Source: a bacterium (GTDB lineage: Bacteria; Cyanobacteriota; Vampirovibrionia; Gastranaerophilales; Gastranaerophilaceae). Taken from it: 64,000 bases of DNA. The notes under the pieces were generated by a model that worked only from the letters and a program-made list of their open reading frames with translations, did no database searches and was not told the DNA's origin. Below are positions 52,701 through 61,334 of the stretch, one piece after another. The stretch lies in the NCBI GenBank assembly GCA_017536545.1, contig JAFXHF010000023.1, positions 1-64,000 of the forward strand. Direction: 5' to 3'. Each line of letters begins with the position of its first letter. Within the stretch, counting starts at the first letter, position 1. A program made the translations under genes and the position numbers.

Positions 52701-53685
52701 AAATAATTGATATTTCGCATGGCAGAACTTTTTGTTCTAAAAGATAATTCACTTTTTTTATTGCATCTTCAATCATGCTTGAACGCTTTGAAAAAGAATC
52801 ATGAGAAAAGCATGCTAATTTATTCGATTTATCATTCAAAACGTTATCGTATAACAAATTGCAAGATAAAAGCATGGTAGAATTTTCATCCAACTGAAAT
52901 TCTTCTGGATTTTTAAAAATATATTTTAATTTTTCATAGTTGTTTTTATCTGCACTCAAATACCCACAACGACTTGACCCCATTTTATCTATTGAAATAA
53001 AAAATCCAACAAGTTGCTTTGACAAATATTCCACAAAATCCAGACAAATTGGAGTACATTCATCAGCATCATCAATGATTAAATATTTAATATCCTTGAA
53101 ATAATCTGTATTTTTGTAGATAAAATTAAACATCAAACTTTGACGCAAGTAATCAAAATCTCGAAGTTCTAAGGTCTTTCGCATGAATTTTTTAATCACT
53201 AATGCTGCATCATCAGAGAAACCCTCTTTTAAAATTGCAGCACGCTCATCAACTTCCTGTTGAGATAAATTATTTTGCACAATCAAAGAATATCTTCTAA
53301 AAATCTGGTGCAATAAAGATTGGCGGGAATTATAACCACGAAATTTCACTTCGTTTAGAATATCTTTTAAAATAAATTGAGAAACTTCTAACCCTGCCAA
53401 ATTAGGTAAAATCACTGGATTATCAAAAATATTTCTATCTTCCAAAAATGCCCAATTATCTGAAACAGTATTATAAACAAGTGAAAAAAACGAGTGAACA
53501 TTCAATCGCTCTAGACTGTCAACTTCTAATTTTTCAAGAGTTTTTTCAATGAAAGAATTTTTGAGAGTAGAATTTTGTACAAGCACCAAAATTTCTGAGG
53601 ACTTAATGCCATGGTTTATCAATTCAGCATACTTTTCAATCAACACATCTGTCTTATTTGACGCTATACTACCCTCGAATAACAA
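49786..53685 (-). CDS. AddA/UvrD-like helicase with degenerate N-terminal helicase half
   Basis: 1,299 residues. The second half is an intact SF1 helicase: Walker A AVPGAGKTT (about 655-668), TIHGLALRIL, LIDYDDML, Walker B EDEAQD (about 848-853), GDVNQSI, QIMTMHKSKGDEFNLVF and LLYVAITRAKNKLYL near 1265. The first 620 residues look like a second, inactive helicase module: GSIASNKTD at 5-13 where Walker A should be, and LIIDDADECTP near 202-212 as Walker B. With the overlapping nuclease gene this resembles AddAB with the AddB-like part fused in front of AddA and the nuclease split off. Start is TTG with AGGAG seven bases upstream. Likely role is double-strand-break end processing. Confidence 0.85.
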   Translation of the reverse strand: MLFEGSIASNKTDVLIEKYAELINHGIKSSEILVLVQNSTLKNSFIEKTLEKLEVDSLERLNVHSFFSLVYNTVSDNWAFLEDRNIFDNPVILPNLAGLEVSQFILKDILNEVKFRGYNSRQSLLHQIFRRYSLIVQNNLSQQEVDERAAILKEGFSDDAALVIKKFMRKTLELRDFDYLRQSLMFNFIYKNTDYFKDIKYLIIDDADECTPICLDFVEYLSKQLVGFFISIDKMGSSRCGYLSADKNNYEKLKYIFKNPEEFQLDENSTMLLSCNLLYDNVLNDKSNKLACFSHDSFSKRSSMIEDAIKKVNYLLEQKVLPCEISIISPVIDEMLKFGLKENIKSGSNLLYLSGSEKLIQNRLVRAAILILKMNTELRYSLEEFDLRVILSEFLQIPLKYCENILESFQKDKTLIEYNFADVDYTEKYNNFRALVERLSVSEDKISEQIVEVYNELFTKAPLQFEEINKFNFFLKQITDFENIFGANFNSRKLEIILQVENSIIAENPYSILEIKKNDLVIATPQKIIDNHVKTKYQIWLDISNSEWVKSDTGPLYNAWVFQKDWDKKEYTIEDNVQLSKDKNARVLRKLALCASEKVYCYSSLFDSNGVENYGAIEPWIIVDDIAEVCDDTPVFTIIPRDDQKPVLDYEKGFMGISAVPGAGKTTILLALIIKLLEKGINPENIFVLTYMDSAARNFRERIKNVRKNSSKLPNISTIHGLALRILKENGNYEKLGLSADFEICDDSQRGRILREIASKLKIEQKLAEEFDRAVSVHKMSGGGRDKYIDAVSDAKLKKFLLFYNAYEQNLKESNLIDYDDMLVGSVRILKENPDVLAHYQEICEYVIEDEAQDSSGVQQELITLLSGKHKNVIRCGDVNQSITATFSNADVEGFRKFITENYNVSMDCSQRCTKDVWELANKLVEVSCEKEESKNSFFKMFMHPVEGKNPEPSGVGPAVVGEIFESGVDEKNYVLRVIKETLMKHPDYTVGILVRNNYQVAAWQNLIENSGLKVITRNQCLEQKAIFKVIFAVMKMVLKPFDNDVIADGYNVLTELGFYKRGLSEEIRRYENPFVQLNSDNLGNIVLEQFYWDLNYWISLCYLTPNELAIKIGMQFFKSEIEKSNIYLISTLIKRICIKNNSLEYAIFRLDELSKKPNLSGFKFFSEEDEDDKKFLAGKVQIMTMHKSKGDEFNLVFIPELTEKNLPLALKSISLRSSDFIESVRKLNPDYKVKSEYELKQEILSETLRLLYVAITRAKNKLYLTVANKSKTRFGKMQNQEISVIFSELLGMEVQSAK

Positions 53686-53826
53686 ATCAATACTCCTTAC
53701 AGAGTATATTCTAGCATAAATTCATCAAAAAACTACATCTGCAAAATGATTTAAAAATGTATAAAATACACTAATATAAAAACATCGAAAGAGTGCTATA
53801 GACAGTAATTTAATGGAGGAAAAATC

Positions 53827-54048
53827 ATGGCAAAAAAAGTAACTTTAACACAACAAGAACAAATCGGTTTCGCAGCTGGAGAAATCTATAACTACTTACA
53901 CGAAAACGGAACAACTTCATTTGCAAAAATGAAAAAAGAATTAGATCTTAAAGGCAACTTCGCAGACTTAGGTCTTGGCTGGTTAGCTAGAGAAGATAAA
54001 GTTGAAATTTCTCAAAAAGGACCTGCTGTAAAAATTAGCTTGAGATAG
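53827..54048 (+). CDS. Small winged-helix protein (DUF2582-like)
   Basis: 73 residues: IGFAAGEIYNYLHENG, then TSFAKMKKELDLKG, then LGLGWLAREDKVEI, the helix-helix-wing layout of DUF2582 winged-helix proteins. It has GGAGG before the ATG and its own terminator, suggesting abundant expression. Probably binds DNA; targets unknown. Single gene. Confidence 0.85.
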   Translation: MAKKVTLTQQEQIGFAAGEIYNYLHENGTTSFAKMKKELDLKGNFADLGLGWLAREDKVEISQKGPAVKISLR

Positions 54049-54122
54049 TTTTGAGATAATTTTGAGATAGTTTGTAAAATTTAAAACAAGTAAAAAGTAA
54101 CCAGTTTACATTATATATATAG

Positions 54123-54155
54123 AAAAAGGTATTGCATCCGGAGCAATACCTTTTT
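54123..54155 (+). terminator. Terminator after the winged-helix gene
   Basis: 13-bp stem AAAAAGGTATTGC with its complement, loop ATCCGGA, ending in five T. Confidence 0.92.
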
Positions 54156-54228
54156 CACATGATTAAAAAATAATTAAAAAAACGAAAATATCTTCCAATT
54201 TGTATTATTATAAACTTAGGAGATACTT

Positions 54229-55275
54229 ATGAAATATAAAGATTACTATGAAACCCTAGGGGTAAAAAGAGAAGCTACAGATGCTGAAATTAAATCAGCA
54301 TACAGAAAACTTGCTCGCAAATATCACCCAGACGTAAATAAAACAAAAGAAGCAGAAGATAAATTCAAAGAAATAAATGAAGCCTATGAAGTACTAGGTG
54401 ACAAACAAAAACGCCAAAGATACGATAGTTTAGGTGCAAATTGGCAAGGTGGTGCTGATTACACCCCACCTCCAGGATTTGAACATTTTAATTTTGGCGG
54501 AGGACAAGGCTATCAACAATTTAACTTCAACGGTCAAGATATGGGCGGATTTTCAGACTTTTTCAGCTCATTATTTGGCGATATGATGGGTGGAGCTGGT
54601 GCTGGTGCTCGTGGCGGATTCTCTGGATTTGACTTTGGTGATATGGGACAAGCTAGTCAAGGTTACTCTAGACGTTCATCTGGTTGTAACTGCTCTTCAA
54701 AAAAATCTGAGGACTTAGATGTTACAAAAACTCTAAATGTTACAGCGAAAGATCTATTTTCATCTGACCCAATCACAGTAAAATTCAACGATATGAGAAA
54801 ATGTACACAATGTCCAGGGGGTGGAGCTTTTTGTTCTGCTTGTGGTGGCACTGGAATTATCAATGAAAACAAATCTATAAAAGTTAAACTTCCTAAAGAA
54901 ATCAAAGAAGGTCAAAAAATTAGACTAAAAGGAGAAGGTAAAACCGATGCTTATGGTCAAAAAGGTGATTTGTATTTAATTATCACTCCTAAAGATTCTG
55001 AATACGAAATTTCTGGCTCAGATTTAACAAAAGAAGTTGAAATCACACCACCAGAAGCCGTTTTAGGTTGTAAAAAAGAAATCCAAACTCTACACGGTAA
55101 TATTGGTATCAAAATTCCAGAAATGACATCTTCTGGAAAAACACTAAGACTAAAAAACTTAGGTTTACCTAAAAAATCTGGGGGCTTTGGGAACCTAAAT
55201 GCTAAAATAAAAATCGTCCTTCCTGAAAAACTTTCGCAAAAGGAAATCGATTTATACAAACAACTTAGCAAATAA
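54229..55275 (+). CDS. DnaJ-like co-chaperone with half zinc finger
   Basis: Type J co-chaperone of Hsp70. The N-terminal J domain has the HPD motif at 33-35 (RKYHPDVN). A Gly/Phe/Met-rich region follows (about 75-150). The zinc-finger region has only two CxxC pairs, CTQC and CSAC, with one CxGGTG-like repeat, whereas true DnaJ has four. The C-terminal substrate-binding domains are intact ([28 protein letters not shown]). 348 residues. GGAG before the ATG. Single gene between two terminators; no dnaK or grpE nearby. Confidence 0.88.
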   Translation: MKYKDYYETLGVKREATDAEIKSAYRKLARKYHPDVNKTKEAEDKFKEINEAYEVLGDKQKRQRYDSLGANWQGGADYTPPPGFEHFNFGGGQGYQQFNFNGQDMGGFSDFFSSLFGDMMGGAGAGARGGFSGFDFGDMGQASQGYSRRSSGCNCSSKKSEDLDVTKTLNVTAKDLFSSDPITVKFNDMRKCTQCPGGGAFCSACGGTGIINENKSIKVKLPKEIKEGQKIRLKGEGKTDAYGQKGDLYLIITPKDSEYEISGSDLTKEVEITPPEAVLGCKKEIQTLHGNIGIKIPEMTSSGKTLRLKNLGLPKKSGGFGNLNAKIKIVLPEKLSQKEIDLYKQLSK

Positions 55276-55301
55276 AAAAGAGGCAATTAAGCCTCTTTTT
55301 T
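55275..55301. terminator. Bidirectional terminator
   Basis: AAAAAGAGGC/GCCTCTTTTT stem with loop AATTAA, shared by the DnaJ-like gene and the convergent hypothetical gene. Confidence 0.9.
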
Positions 55302-55669
55302 TATGCACTATAATCAATGAACGGATCTCTGATTTGCCTGTCATCATTCATTTTCTTTGTCACAATATTTATATAATCTCTTAAAGTAATATCTTCTGGT
55401 TTTTTGTTTTTAGGGCCGAAAGTTTCAAGGAACTGTTTTATACACCTTTTAGCATAGGGAGTTAATTTTTCTGTTTCTTTATCAAAGGCTTGATAATCAA
55501 TCAAATCTGTTTTCATAACAAAATTAGGAGTAACATTCCCTCTTAATTCACCATAATAAACAAGCTCTTCTGCAAAGTTTTTGCTTCTTATTGCAATTTT
55601 ATTCCAAGCACTTGAAATATCTTTGGCTCTTGCTTGTAACAACGGCATATCTAAAGGTTTTACATACAT
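55301..55669 (-). CDS. Small hypothetical protein
   Basis: Not recognised. Start at 55669 is set by AGGAGG seven bases upstream; the frame is open 15 codons further. 122 residues, basic and helical, without signal peptide, membrane segment or cysteine pattern beyond a single Cys (KRCIKQF). Single gene. Confidence 0.65.
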   Translation of the reverse strand: MYVKPLDMPLLQARAKDISSAWNKIAIRSKNFAEELVYYGELRGNVTPNFVMKTDLIDYQAFDKETEKLTPYAKRCIKQFLETFGPKNKKPEDITLRDYINIVTKKMNDDRQIRDPFIDYSA

Positions 55670-55714
55670 ACCATAACCTCCTAAACTAAAATAACCACAC
55701 AAGTATAAAACCAT

Positions 55715-55836
55715 AAAATTACAATCATAGCATTACATTATTAAGATATATTTAGGCTTACACAGACAATATAAATATATTCTTGACATGCCCGCCATTT
55801 ACGTGAAAAAATAGTATTATATTTGAGGGGGATATT
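55715..55836 (+). promoter_or_regulatory. Upstream region of the gcv operon
   Basis: A TTGACA and a TATTAT are present but about 26 bases apart, too far for one promoter. GAGGGGG precedes gcvT. The region is short and I see no tandem-aptamer glycine riboswitch. Confidence 0.35.
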
Positions 55837-56937
55837 ATGGTTAAAGAAACATATTTACACGACAAACACGTAGCACTAGGTGCAAAGATGATTGATTTTG
55901 GCGGATGGCACATGCCAGTTCAATATTCATCTATTATTGACGAACACAAAACAGTAAGAGAAAACGTTGGTTTGTTCGATGTTTCGCATATGGGAGAAGT
56001 TTTTGTATCAGGAAAAGATGCAACAGACTTCTTAAACAAAATCGTACCTCAAGATATTACAAAACTTGATTACGAAAAAGCTGTTTATTGCCAATTACCG
56101 AAAGAAAATGGTGGTTTGATTGATGACTTAATCATCTACAAATTAGGTATCGAAAGCTACCTTGTAATTTGTAACGCTTCAAGAGTTGATGAAGATATTA
56201 ACTGGATTTCAAGAAATCAAAGAGGGTTTGATGTAGTTGTAGATAACCAATCTCACAATTACTCATTGCTTGCAATTCAAGGTCCAAAGGCAATCGATGT
56301 TGTTAGAAAAATGGGTTATGACATTGAAGATCAAAAATCTTTCACAATTAAACCTGCAACAATTGAAGGTATCAAACTTTTAGCTTCTCGTACAGGTTAC
56401 ACTGGAGAAGATGGTTTTGAACTTCTTGTTGAAAACAAATACGCAGAATTTTTATGGGATAAAGTTTTAGAAAAAGGTGCAGAATTTGGTATCAAACCTA
56501 TCGGTTTAGGAGCTAGAGATACTCTAAGACTTGAAGCTGCACTTCACTTATACGGAAACGACTTAGACGAAGAAACCACTTCAATTGAAGCTGGTCTATC
56601 TTGGTCAATCCCAAAAGACAAAGTTGCAGACTACAATGGCAAAGAAGTTATAATGAACCAAGTTGCAAATGGTGGAAACAAAAAACTCATCGGACTTGTA
56701 ATGCTAGACAGAAATATCGCAAGACACGGTTATGATGTTTACTTCAACGGAGAAAAAACAGGTGTTATCACAAGTGGTTGTGTTTCTCCAAGTACAGGTA
56801 AAAACATTGCACTTGCATATGTAAAAAATGACAAAGAAATTTGCACAGGTGCAACTGTTCAAGTTATGATTAGAGAAAAATTACACGATGCGGAAGTTGT
56901 AAAACGTCCATTCGTTCAAAAAAGAAACAAAGTATAA
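55837..56937 (+). CDS. gcvT: Glycine cleavage system T protein (aminomethyltransferase)
   Basis: Transfers the methylene group from the H-protein-bound intermediate to tetrahydrofolate and releases ammonia. The sequence DFGGWHMPVQYSSIIDEH, GLFDVSHMGE and the RTGYTGEDGFEL phrase are diagnostic; 366 residues is standard. First gene of gcvT-gcvH-gcvPA, 24 bases before gcvH. Confidence 0.96.
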   Translation: MVKETYLHDKHVALGAKMIDFGGWHMPVQYSSIIDEHKTVRENVGLFDVSHMGEVFVSGKDATDFLNKIVPQDITKLDYEKAVYCQLPKENGGLIDDLIIYKLGIESYLVICNASRVDEDINWISRNQRGFDVVVDNQSHNYSLLAIQGPKAIDVVRKMGYDIEDQKSFTIKPATIEGIKLLASRTGYTGEDGFELLVENKYAEFLWDKVLEKGAEFGIKPIGLGARDTLRLEAALHLYGNDLDEETTSIEAGLSWSIPKDKVADYNGKEVIMNQVANGGNKKLIGLVMLDRNIARHGYDVYFNGEKTGVITSGCVSPSTGKNIALAYVKNDKEICTGATVQVMIREKLHDAEVVKRPFVQKRNKV

Positions 56938-56961
56938 AAGATATAAGAAAAGGAGAATAAA

Positions 56962-57336
56962 ATGAGTTTTACAGAAAATATTTTATGTACAAAATCTCAC
57001 GAATTTGTTTTAAAAGGCGAACCAGCTATTGTTGGTTTAACTGATTATGCTATCGAACAATTAGGTGATATCGTATTCTTAGAATTACCAGAAGTTGGTG
57101 ATGAATTTGCTAAAGGCGATACTTTTGCAAACATTGAATCTGTAAAAGCTGCTTCTGAAATTTATATGCCAGTAAGTGGTAAAGTTGTTGAAGTGAACAC
57201 TGCTTTGCTTGACGCTCCAGAAGCACTAAATGAAGATTGCTATGAAAACGGCTGGTTAGTAAAAATTGAAGCTACTGATGAAGCTGAATTCGAAGATTTA
57301 ATGACATACGCAGATTACAAAGAAGAATTGGAATAA
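56962..57336 (+). CDS. gcvH: Glycine cleavage system H protein
   Basis: Lipoyl carrier shuttling the aminomethyl group between P and T proteins. The lipoylation site is Lys62 in [12 protein letters not shown], and the [12 protein letters not shown] hairpin is typical. 124 residues. AAGGAG before the ATG; only one base separates its stop from gcvPA. Confidence 0.97.
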   Translation: MSFTENILCTKSHEFVLKGEPAIVGLTDYAIEQLGDIVFLELPEVGDEFAKGDTFANIESVKAASEIYMPVSGKVVEVNTALLDAPEALNEDCYENGWLVKIEATDEAEFEDLMTYADYKEELE

Positions 57337-57337
57337 A

Positions 57338-58582
57338 ATGAAGAACTTTTTAGTACACAACGAAGAAACTACACAACAAATGTGTAAAGAAATTGGGATT
57401 AGCACAGTAGAAGATTTATTCTCACAAATCCCTCAATCAGCAAGAATGGCAGAATTAAAATTACCAGAAGGTTTATCAGAAATGGAAACCCAAAAGGTAG
57501 TTAAATCACTTGCTAACTCTAACAAAACAGATTATGCAATCTTTGCAGGTGGCGGAATTTATAACAAGTTTGTTCCAGCTTGCATCGGACAAGTTGCAAG
57601 TCGATTTGAATTTAATACAGCATACACTCCGTACCAACCAGAAATTTCTCAAGGTACATTGCAAGTTATGTACGAATTCCAAACAATGATTTGCAGATTA
57701 ACAGGAATGGACGTAGCTAACGCAACTGTTTATGATGGTGGTACAGCTTGTGCTGAAGCTATTTTAATGGCTTGCAGAGTTGCAAAAAAATACAAAGTGT
57801 GTGTACTTAATTCACTAAATCCAGAATACAAAAAAATCATCGAAACATATACATATTCTCAAGGTATTGAAATTGATTGGGTTGATGAAATCCCTTCAAC
57901 AACTAGTGATTATGCTTGCGTTTTAATTCAAACACCAAACTACTATGGTGAAATTATAGAACCAAAAGCGGTTGATTGTTTACTTGTTGTATGTAGCGAT
58001 ATTTCAACAATGTCAATTCTAAAACCACCATCAGAATATGGTGCAGATATTGTTGTTGGTGATATCCAAACTTTAGGTATCCCTATGAACTTTGGTGGCC
58101 CATCTGCTGGTTATATGGCTTGTCGTGAAAAACTTATGCGTCAAATGCCTGGAAGACTAGCTGGTAGAACTGTTGATAAAGACGGTAAACAAGCATTTTG
58201 TTTAACTATCCAAACTCGTGAACAACATATCAAACGTGAAAAAGCAACAAGTAATATTTGCTCAAACCAAGCTCTAATTGGTTTGTGTGCAACACTTTAC
58301 TTATCTGTAATGGGTGAAAAAGGCTTTAAACAAGCTGGTTATCTATCAGCTAAAAATGCACATACTTTATCTGAAAAACTTTCAGCAAAAGGTATTAAAA
58401 CATTAAATAAAAATTTCTTCAATGAATTTACTATTGAAGTTGAAAATGCAGACAAATTCCTAGCTAAGCTAAAAGAAAACAAAATCATTGGCGGTATAAA
58501 AATTGATGATAAAAAAGTTCTTGTAGCAACAACTGAAATGAATTCAAATGAAGAAATTGATAAATACGTTTCACTTGTATAA
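57338..58582 (+). CDS. gcvPA: Glycine dehydrogenase (decarboxylating) subunit 1
   Basis: N-terminal half of the split, PLP-dependent P protein. Signature segments are FAGGGIYNKFVPACI, TAYTPYQPEISQGTLQ and MYEFQTMICRLTGMDVANAT (about 105-127, quoted in part). The PLP-lysine resides in the other subunit, GcvPB, which is not in this cluster: a terminator and ftsH follow. 414 residues is somewhat shorter than the common 440-450. Confidence 0.94.
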   Translation: MKNFLVHNEETTQQMCKEIGISTVEDLFSQIPQSARMAELKLPEGLSEMETQKVVKSLANSNKTDYAIFAGGGIYNKFVPACIGQVASRFEFNTAYTPYQPEISQGTLQVMYEFQTMICRLTGMDVANATVYDGGTACAEAILMACRVAKKYKVCVLNSLNPEYKKIIETYTYSQGIEIDWVDEIPSTTSDYACVLIQTPNYYGEIIEPKAVDCLLVVCSDISTMSILKPPSEYGADIVVGDIQTLGIPMNFGGPSAGYMACREKLMRQMPGRLAGRTVDKDGKQAFCLTIQTREQHIKREKATSNICSNQALIGLCATLYLSVMGEKGFKQAGYLSAKNAHTLSEKLSAKGIKTLNKNFFNEFTIEVENADKFLAKLKENKIIGGIKIDDKKVLVATTEMNSNEEIDKYVSLV

Positions 58583-58601
58583 TTAGTCAAAACTTATTTA
58601 C

Positions 58602-58632
58602 AAAAAAGACTGATATTTTATCAGTCTTTTTT
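58602..58632 (+). terminator. Terminator after gcvPA
   Basis: AAAAGACTGATA/TATCAGTCTTTT, a 12-bp perfect stem with a 3-base loop, T run following. Confidence 0.9.
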
Positions 58633-58712
58633 GTTTTTACCCACTTTATTTTTCGACTTTTTAAGGTATAATTTAAGTACGAGAGTTTAATATATTTGAA
58701 AGGTTATTTTAC

Positions 58713-60620
58713 ATGAACAAAAGTCAATCATTGGGGATGTACGTAATTTTAGCTATCGTTGTACTTGTTTTTATGTCTACTATTTTTATGACAGGACAAA
58801 CAACAAATACAACAGAAATTTCGTACACAAATTTCTTACAAAGACTTGAAAACAAAGAGTTTTCAAAGATTGAAAAATACGAAGATATGCTTATTGCAGT
58901 ACCTACAAAACAACCTGCACTAGAAAAAGCAGCAAAAGAAGGAAAAACAAAAAATACAGTATCTCCATTTTTGACACCTGATAACAAAAATGTACAAGCA
59001 CCTTTATACCAATATAAAGTTCAAGTTCCAGCAAAAGACGAAACTTTATTAACTAAATTAAACGAATCAGGTGCAGATATTACAGTAAAAAAAGCTCCTG
59101 AGTCAAATCAAATAGCAGGTAATATCGGAACATTTATAATTATTTTATTTGCAGTGATTTCACTAGGCCTGATGATAAAAGCAATTCAAGCTGGTGGTTC
59201 TCAAGCAATGTCTTTTGGGAAAAGCAAAGCTAAAATGCTTTTAGATTCAAAAGTAAAAACAACTTTCAATGATGTTGCTGGTATTGACGAAGAGAAAAAA
59301 GAACTTGAAGAAATCGTTGACTTTTTGAAAAACGGCGAAAAATATATGAAACTTGGAGCAAAAATTCCAAAAGGTGTTCTACTTGTTGGCCCTCCAGGTA
59401 CAGGTAAAACATTGATGGCTAAAGCTGTAGCTGGCGAAGCTAGCGTACCATTTTTCTCAATTTCAGGTTCAGATTTCGTTGAAATGTTTGTCGGTGTTGG
59501 TGCAAGCCGTGTTAGAGATTTATTCGAACAAGCTAAAAAACATCAACCTTGTATAATCTTCATTGACGAAATCGATGCAGTTGGTCGTCAACGTGGTGCT
59601 GGTTTAGGTGGCGGACACGATGAAAGAGAACAAACACTTAACCAATTGTTGGTTGAAATGGATGGTTTTGATGTTAATACAAATATCATCGTAATTGCAG
59701 CAACTAACAGACCTGACATTTTAGATAACGCACTTTTAAGACCAGGTAGATTTGATAGACAAATTTATATCAACGCTCCTGACGTTAAAGGTAGAGAACA
59801 AATCTTAGAAGTTCACGCTAAAAATAAAAAATTAGACAAAGATGTAGATTTAAAAATTCTTGCAAAACGTACCCCAGGCTTTACTGGTGCAGATTTGCAA
59901 AACCTATTAAACGAATCAGCACTTCTTGCAGCTCGCAATAACGAATCAAAAATTACAATGGAAGATGTTGATAAATCAATTGATAGAGTTGTTGCAGGTG
60001 TTGAAAAACGTAGCAAAGTTATGACTGATGCAGATAAAGAATTAACATCATACCATGAAGTTGGCCACGCATTAATTGATAAATTATTACCAGATGCAAA
60101 TGAATTACATAAAGTTTCAATTATTCCACGAGGAATGGCACTTGGTGTAACTTGGACAAGACCAAAAGATGAAACTGTTCACGTAAGCAAAGCTAAATTA
60201 TTAGCTAAAATCGCAGTATCATTAGGCGGACGTGCAGCAGAAGAGATTGTTTATGGTAAAGAAAACGTAAGCACAGGTGCATCTCAAGACCTTAAAAACG
60301 TTACTGATATGGCTCGTAAGATGGTTACAGCTTGGGGTATGTCAGAAAAATTAGGTAACATGGCTTACGGCAAAAACCAAGAAAACGTATTTATGGGTAG
60401 AGATTTCGGACACCAAAGAGATTACTCTGAACAAATTGCTTACGAAATCGACCAAGAAATTAAACGTATCGTTGATGAAAGATATGAATTAGCTAAACGC
60501 TTACTTTCTGAAAATCGTGATATGTTAGAAAGAATTTCTAAAGAACTTCTTGAAAAAGAAACTATCGACGAAAAAGAATTCGAACAAATTATGGAAACAG
60601 TGAAAAGTGAAAGAGCTTAA
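58713..60620 (+). CDS. ftsH: ATP-dependent zinc metalloprotease FtsH
   Basis: Membrane-anchored AAA+ protease degrading damaged or regulatory membrane proteins. Two transmembrane helices (about 5-25 and 130-153) flank a periplasmic domain. The AAA module has Walker A GPPGTGKT (226-233), the pore motif [15 protein letters not shown] and Walker [10 protein letters not shown]. The zinc site is HEVGH (448-452). 635 residues is typical. A TATAAT-like box lies near 58666. Its last 14 bases overlap the next gene, a corrinoid protein subunit. Confidence 0.97.
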   Translation: MNKSQSLGMYVILAIVVLVFMSTIFMTGQTTNTTEISYTNFLQRLENKEFSKIEKYEDMLIAVPTKQPALEKAAKEGKTKNTVSPFLTPDNKNVQAPLYQYKVQVPAKDETLLTKLNESGADITVKKAPESNQIAGNIGTFIIILFAVISLGLMIKAIQAGGSQAMSFGKSKAKMLLDSKVKTTFNDVAGIDEEKKELEEIVDFLKNGEKYMKLGAKIPKGVLLVGPPGTGKTLMAKAVAGEASVPFFSISGSDFVEMFVGVGASRVRDLFEQAKKHQPCIIFIDEIDAVGRQRGAGLGGGHDEREQTLNQLLVEMDGFDVNTNIIVIAATNRPDILDNALLRPGRFDRQIYINAPDVKGREQILEVHAKNKKLDKDVDLKILAKRTPGFTGADLQNLLNESALLAARNNESKITMEDVDKSIDRVVAGVEKRSKVMTDADKELTSYHEVGHALIDKLLPDANELHKVSIIPRGMALGVTWTRPKDETVHVSKAKLLAKIAVSLGGRAAEEIVYGKENVSTGASQDLKNVTDMARKMVTAWGMSEKLGNMAYGKNQENVFMGRDFGHQRDYSEQIAYEIDQEIKRIVDERYELAKRLLSENRDMLERISKELLEKETIDEKEFEQIMETVKSERA

Positions 60621-61332
60621 TATCACCAAAAATTCAAAACTTTTTGCATTGGGGGTAGGGATAAATTCTACCCCTGATGTTTTAACAACAGCTCAAAACG
60701 CTGAATGTGATATTATTGCTTTAAAATTTGAAACTCTTGAAGATATAAAACTTTTACCAAATATTCTTAAACAAATTACTAAACCGCTTATGATTTGTGG
60801 AACTGGCGATGACGAGGTAGATAAAATTTTATTGCCTAAAATTATGCAAAATCTTGATAGAGAATGCATAATATCTAATGCTAATGAACAAACTTATAAA
60901 CAAATAATACCTGACGTGATTAAAGGAAACCATCATATAATCCTAAAAAGCCCAATTGATATAAATTTAGCTAAAGAATTAAATATCTTATCAGTTGATA
61001 TGGGGTTAGATAAATCAAAAATAATTATGAATACTGATATTGGTGGGTTAGGATACGGTTATGAATACGGATTTAGTATAATGGAAAAAGTTATCCAAGA
61101 AGGGGAAAAAGGGGATGAATACTTAGAGTTCCCATTATTTTCAGAAGCTTCAACAGAATCCTTAAAAACAAAAGAAGCTCGTTCTTCAGATTTTTCAGCA
61201 AGTTATGGACAATTAGAAGATAGAGCAAAAACAATTGAACTGTCAGCTTGTGCTGGTATTATAGCAGCTGGAGCAAATATAATTATGGTGAATATACCTG
61301 AAAACATTTCAATATTGAAAGGTCTGGTGTAA
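60607..61332 (+). CDS. Corrinoid iron-sulfur protein small subunit-like (AcsD/CdhD)
   Basis: Matches the TIM-barrel delta subunit of acetyl-CoA decarbonylase/synthase, or small subunit of the corrinoid iron-sulfur protein. Segments: [20 protein letters not shown], the [11 protein letters not shown] repeat strand, [33 protein letters not shown], and the C-terminal [16 protein letters not shown]. At 241 residues it lacks about 60-70 N-terminal residues of usual homologues (around 310). Start is GTG at 60607, overlapping ftsH by 14 bases. Two bases separate it from the large subunit gene. Confidence 0.85.
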   Translation: MKELNITKNSKLFALGVGINSTPDVLTTAQNAECDIIALKFETLEDIKLLPNILKQITKPLMICGTGDDEVDKILLPKIMQNLDRECIISNANEQTYKQIIPDVIKGNHHIILKSPIDINLAKELNILSVDMGLDKSKIIMNTDIGGLGYGYEYGFSIMEKVIQEGEKGDEYLEFPLFSEASTESLKTKEARSSDFSASYGQLEDRAKTIELSACAGIIAAGANIIMVNIPENISILKGLV

Positions 61333-61334
61333 AT

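Noticed and set aside
55715-55836. Glycine riboswitch upstream of gcvT
   Set aside because: Looked for because gcv operons often have one. The region is only about 120 bases, and no tandem aptamer-like structure was visible.
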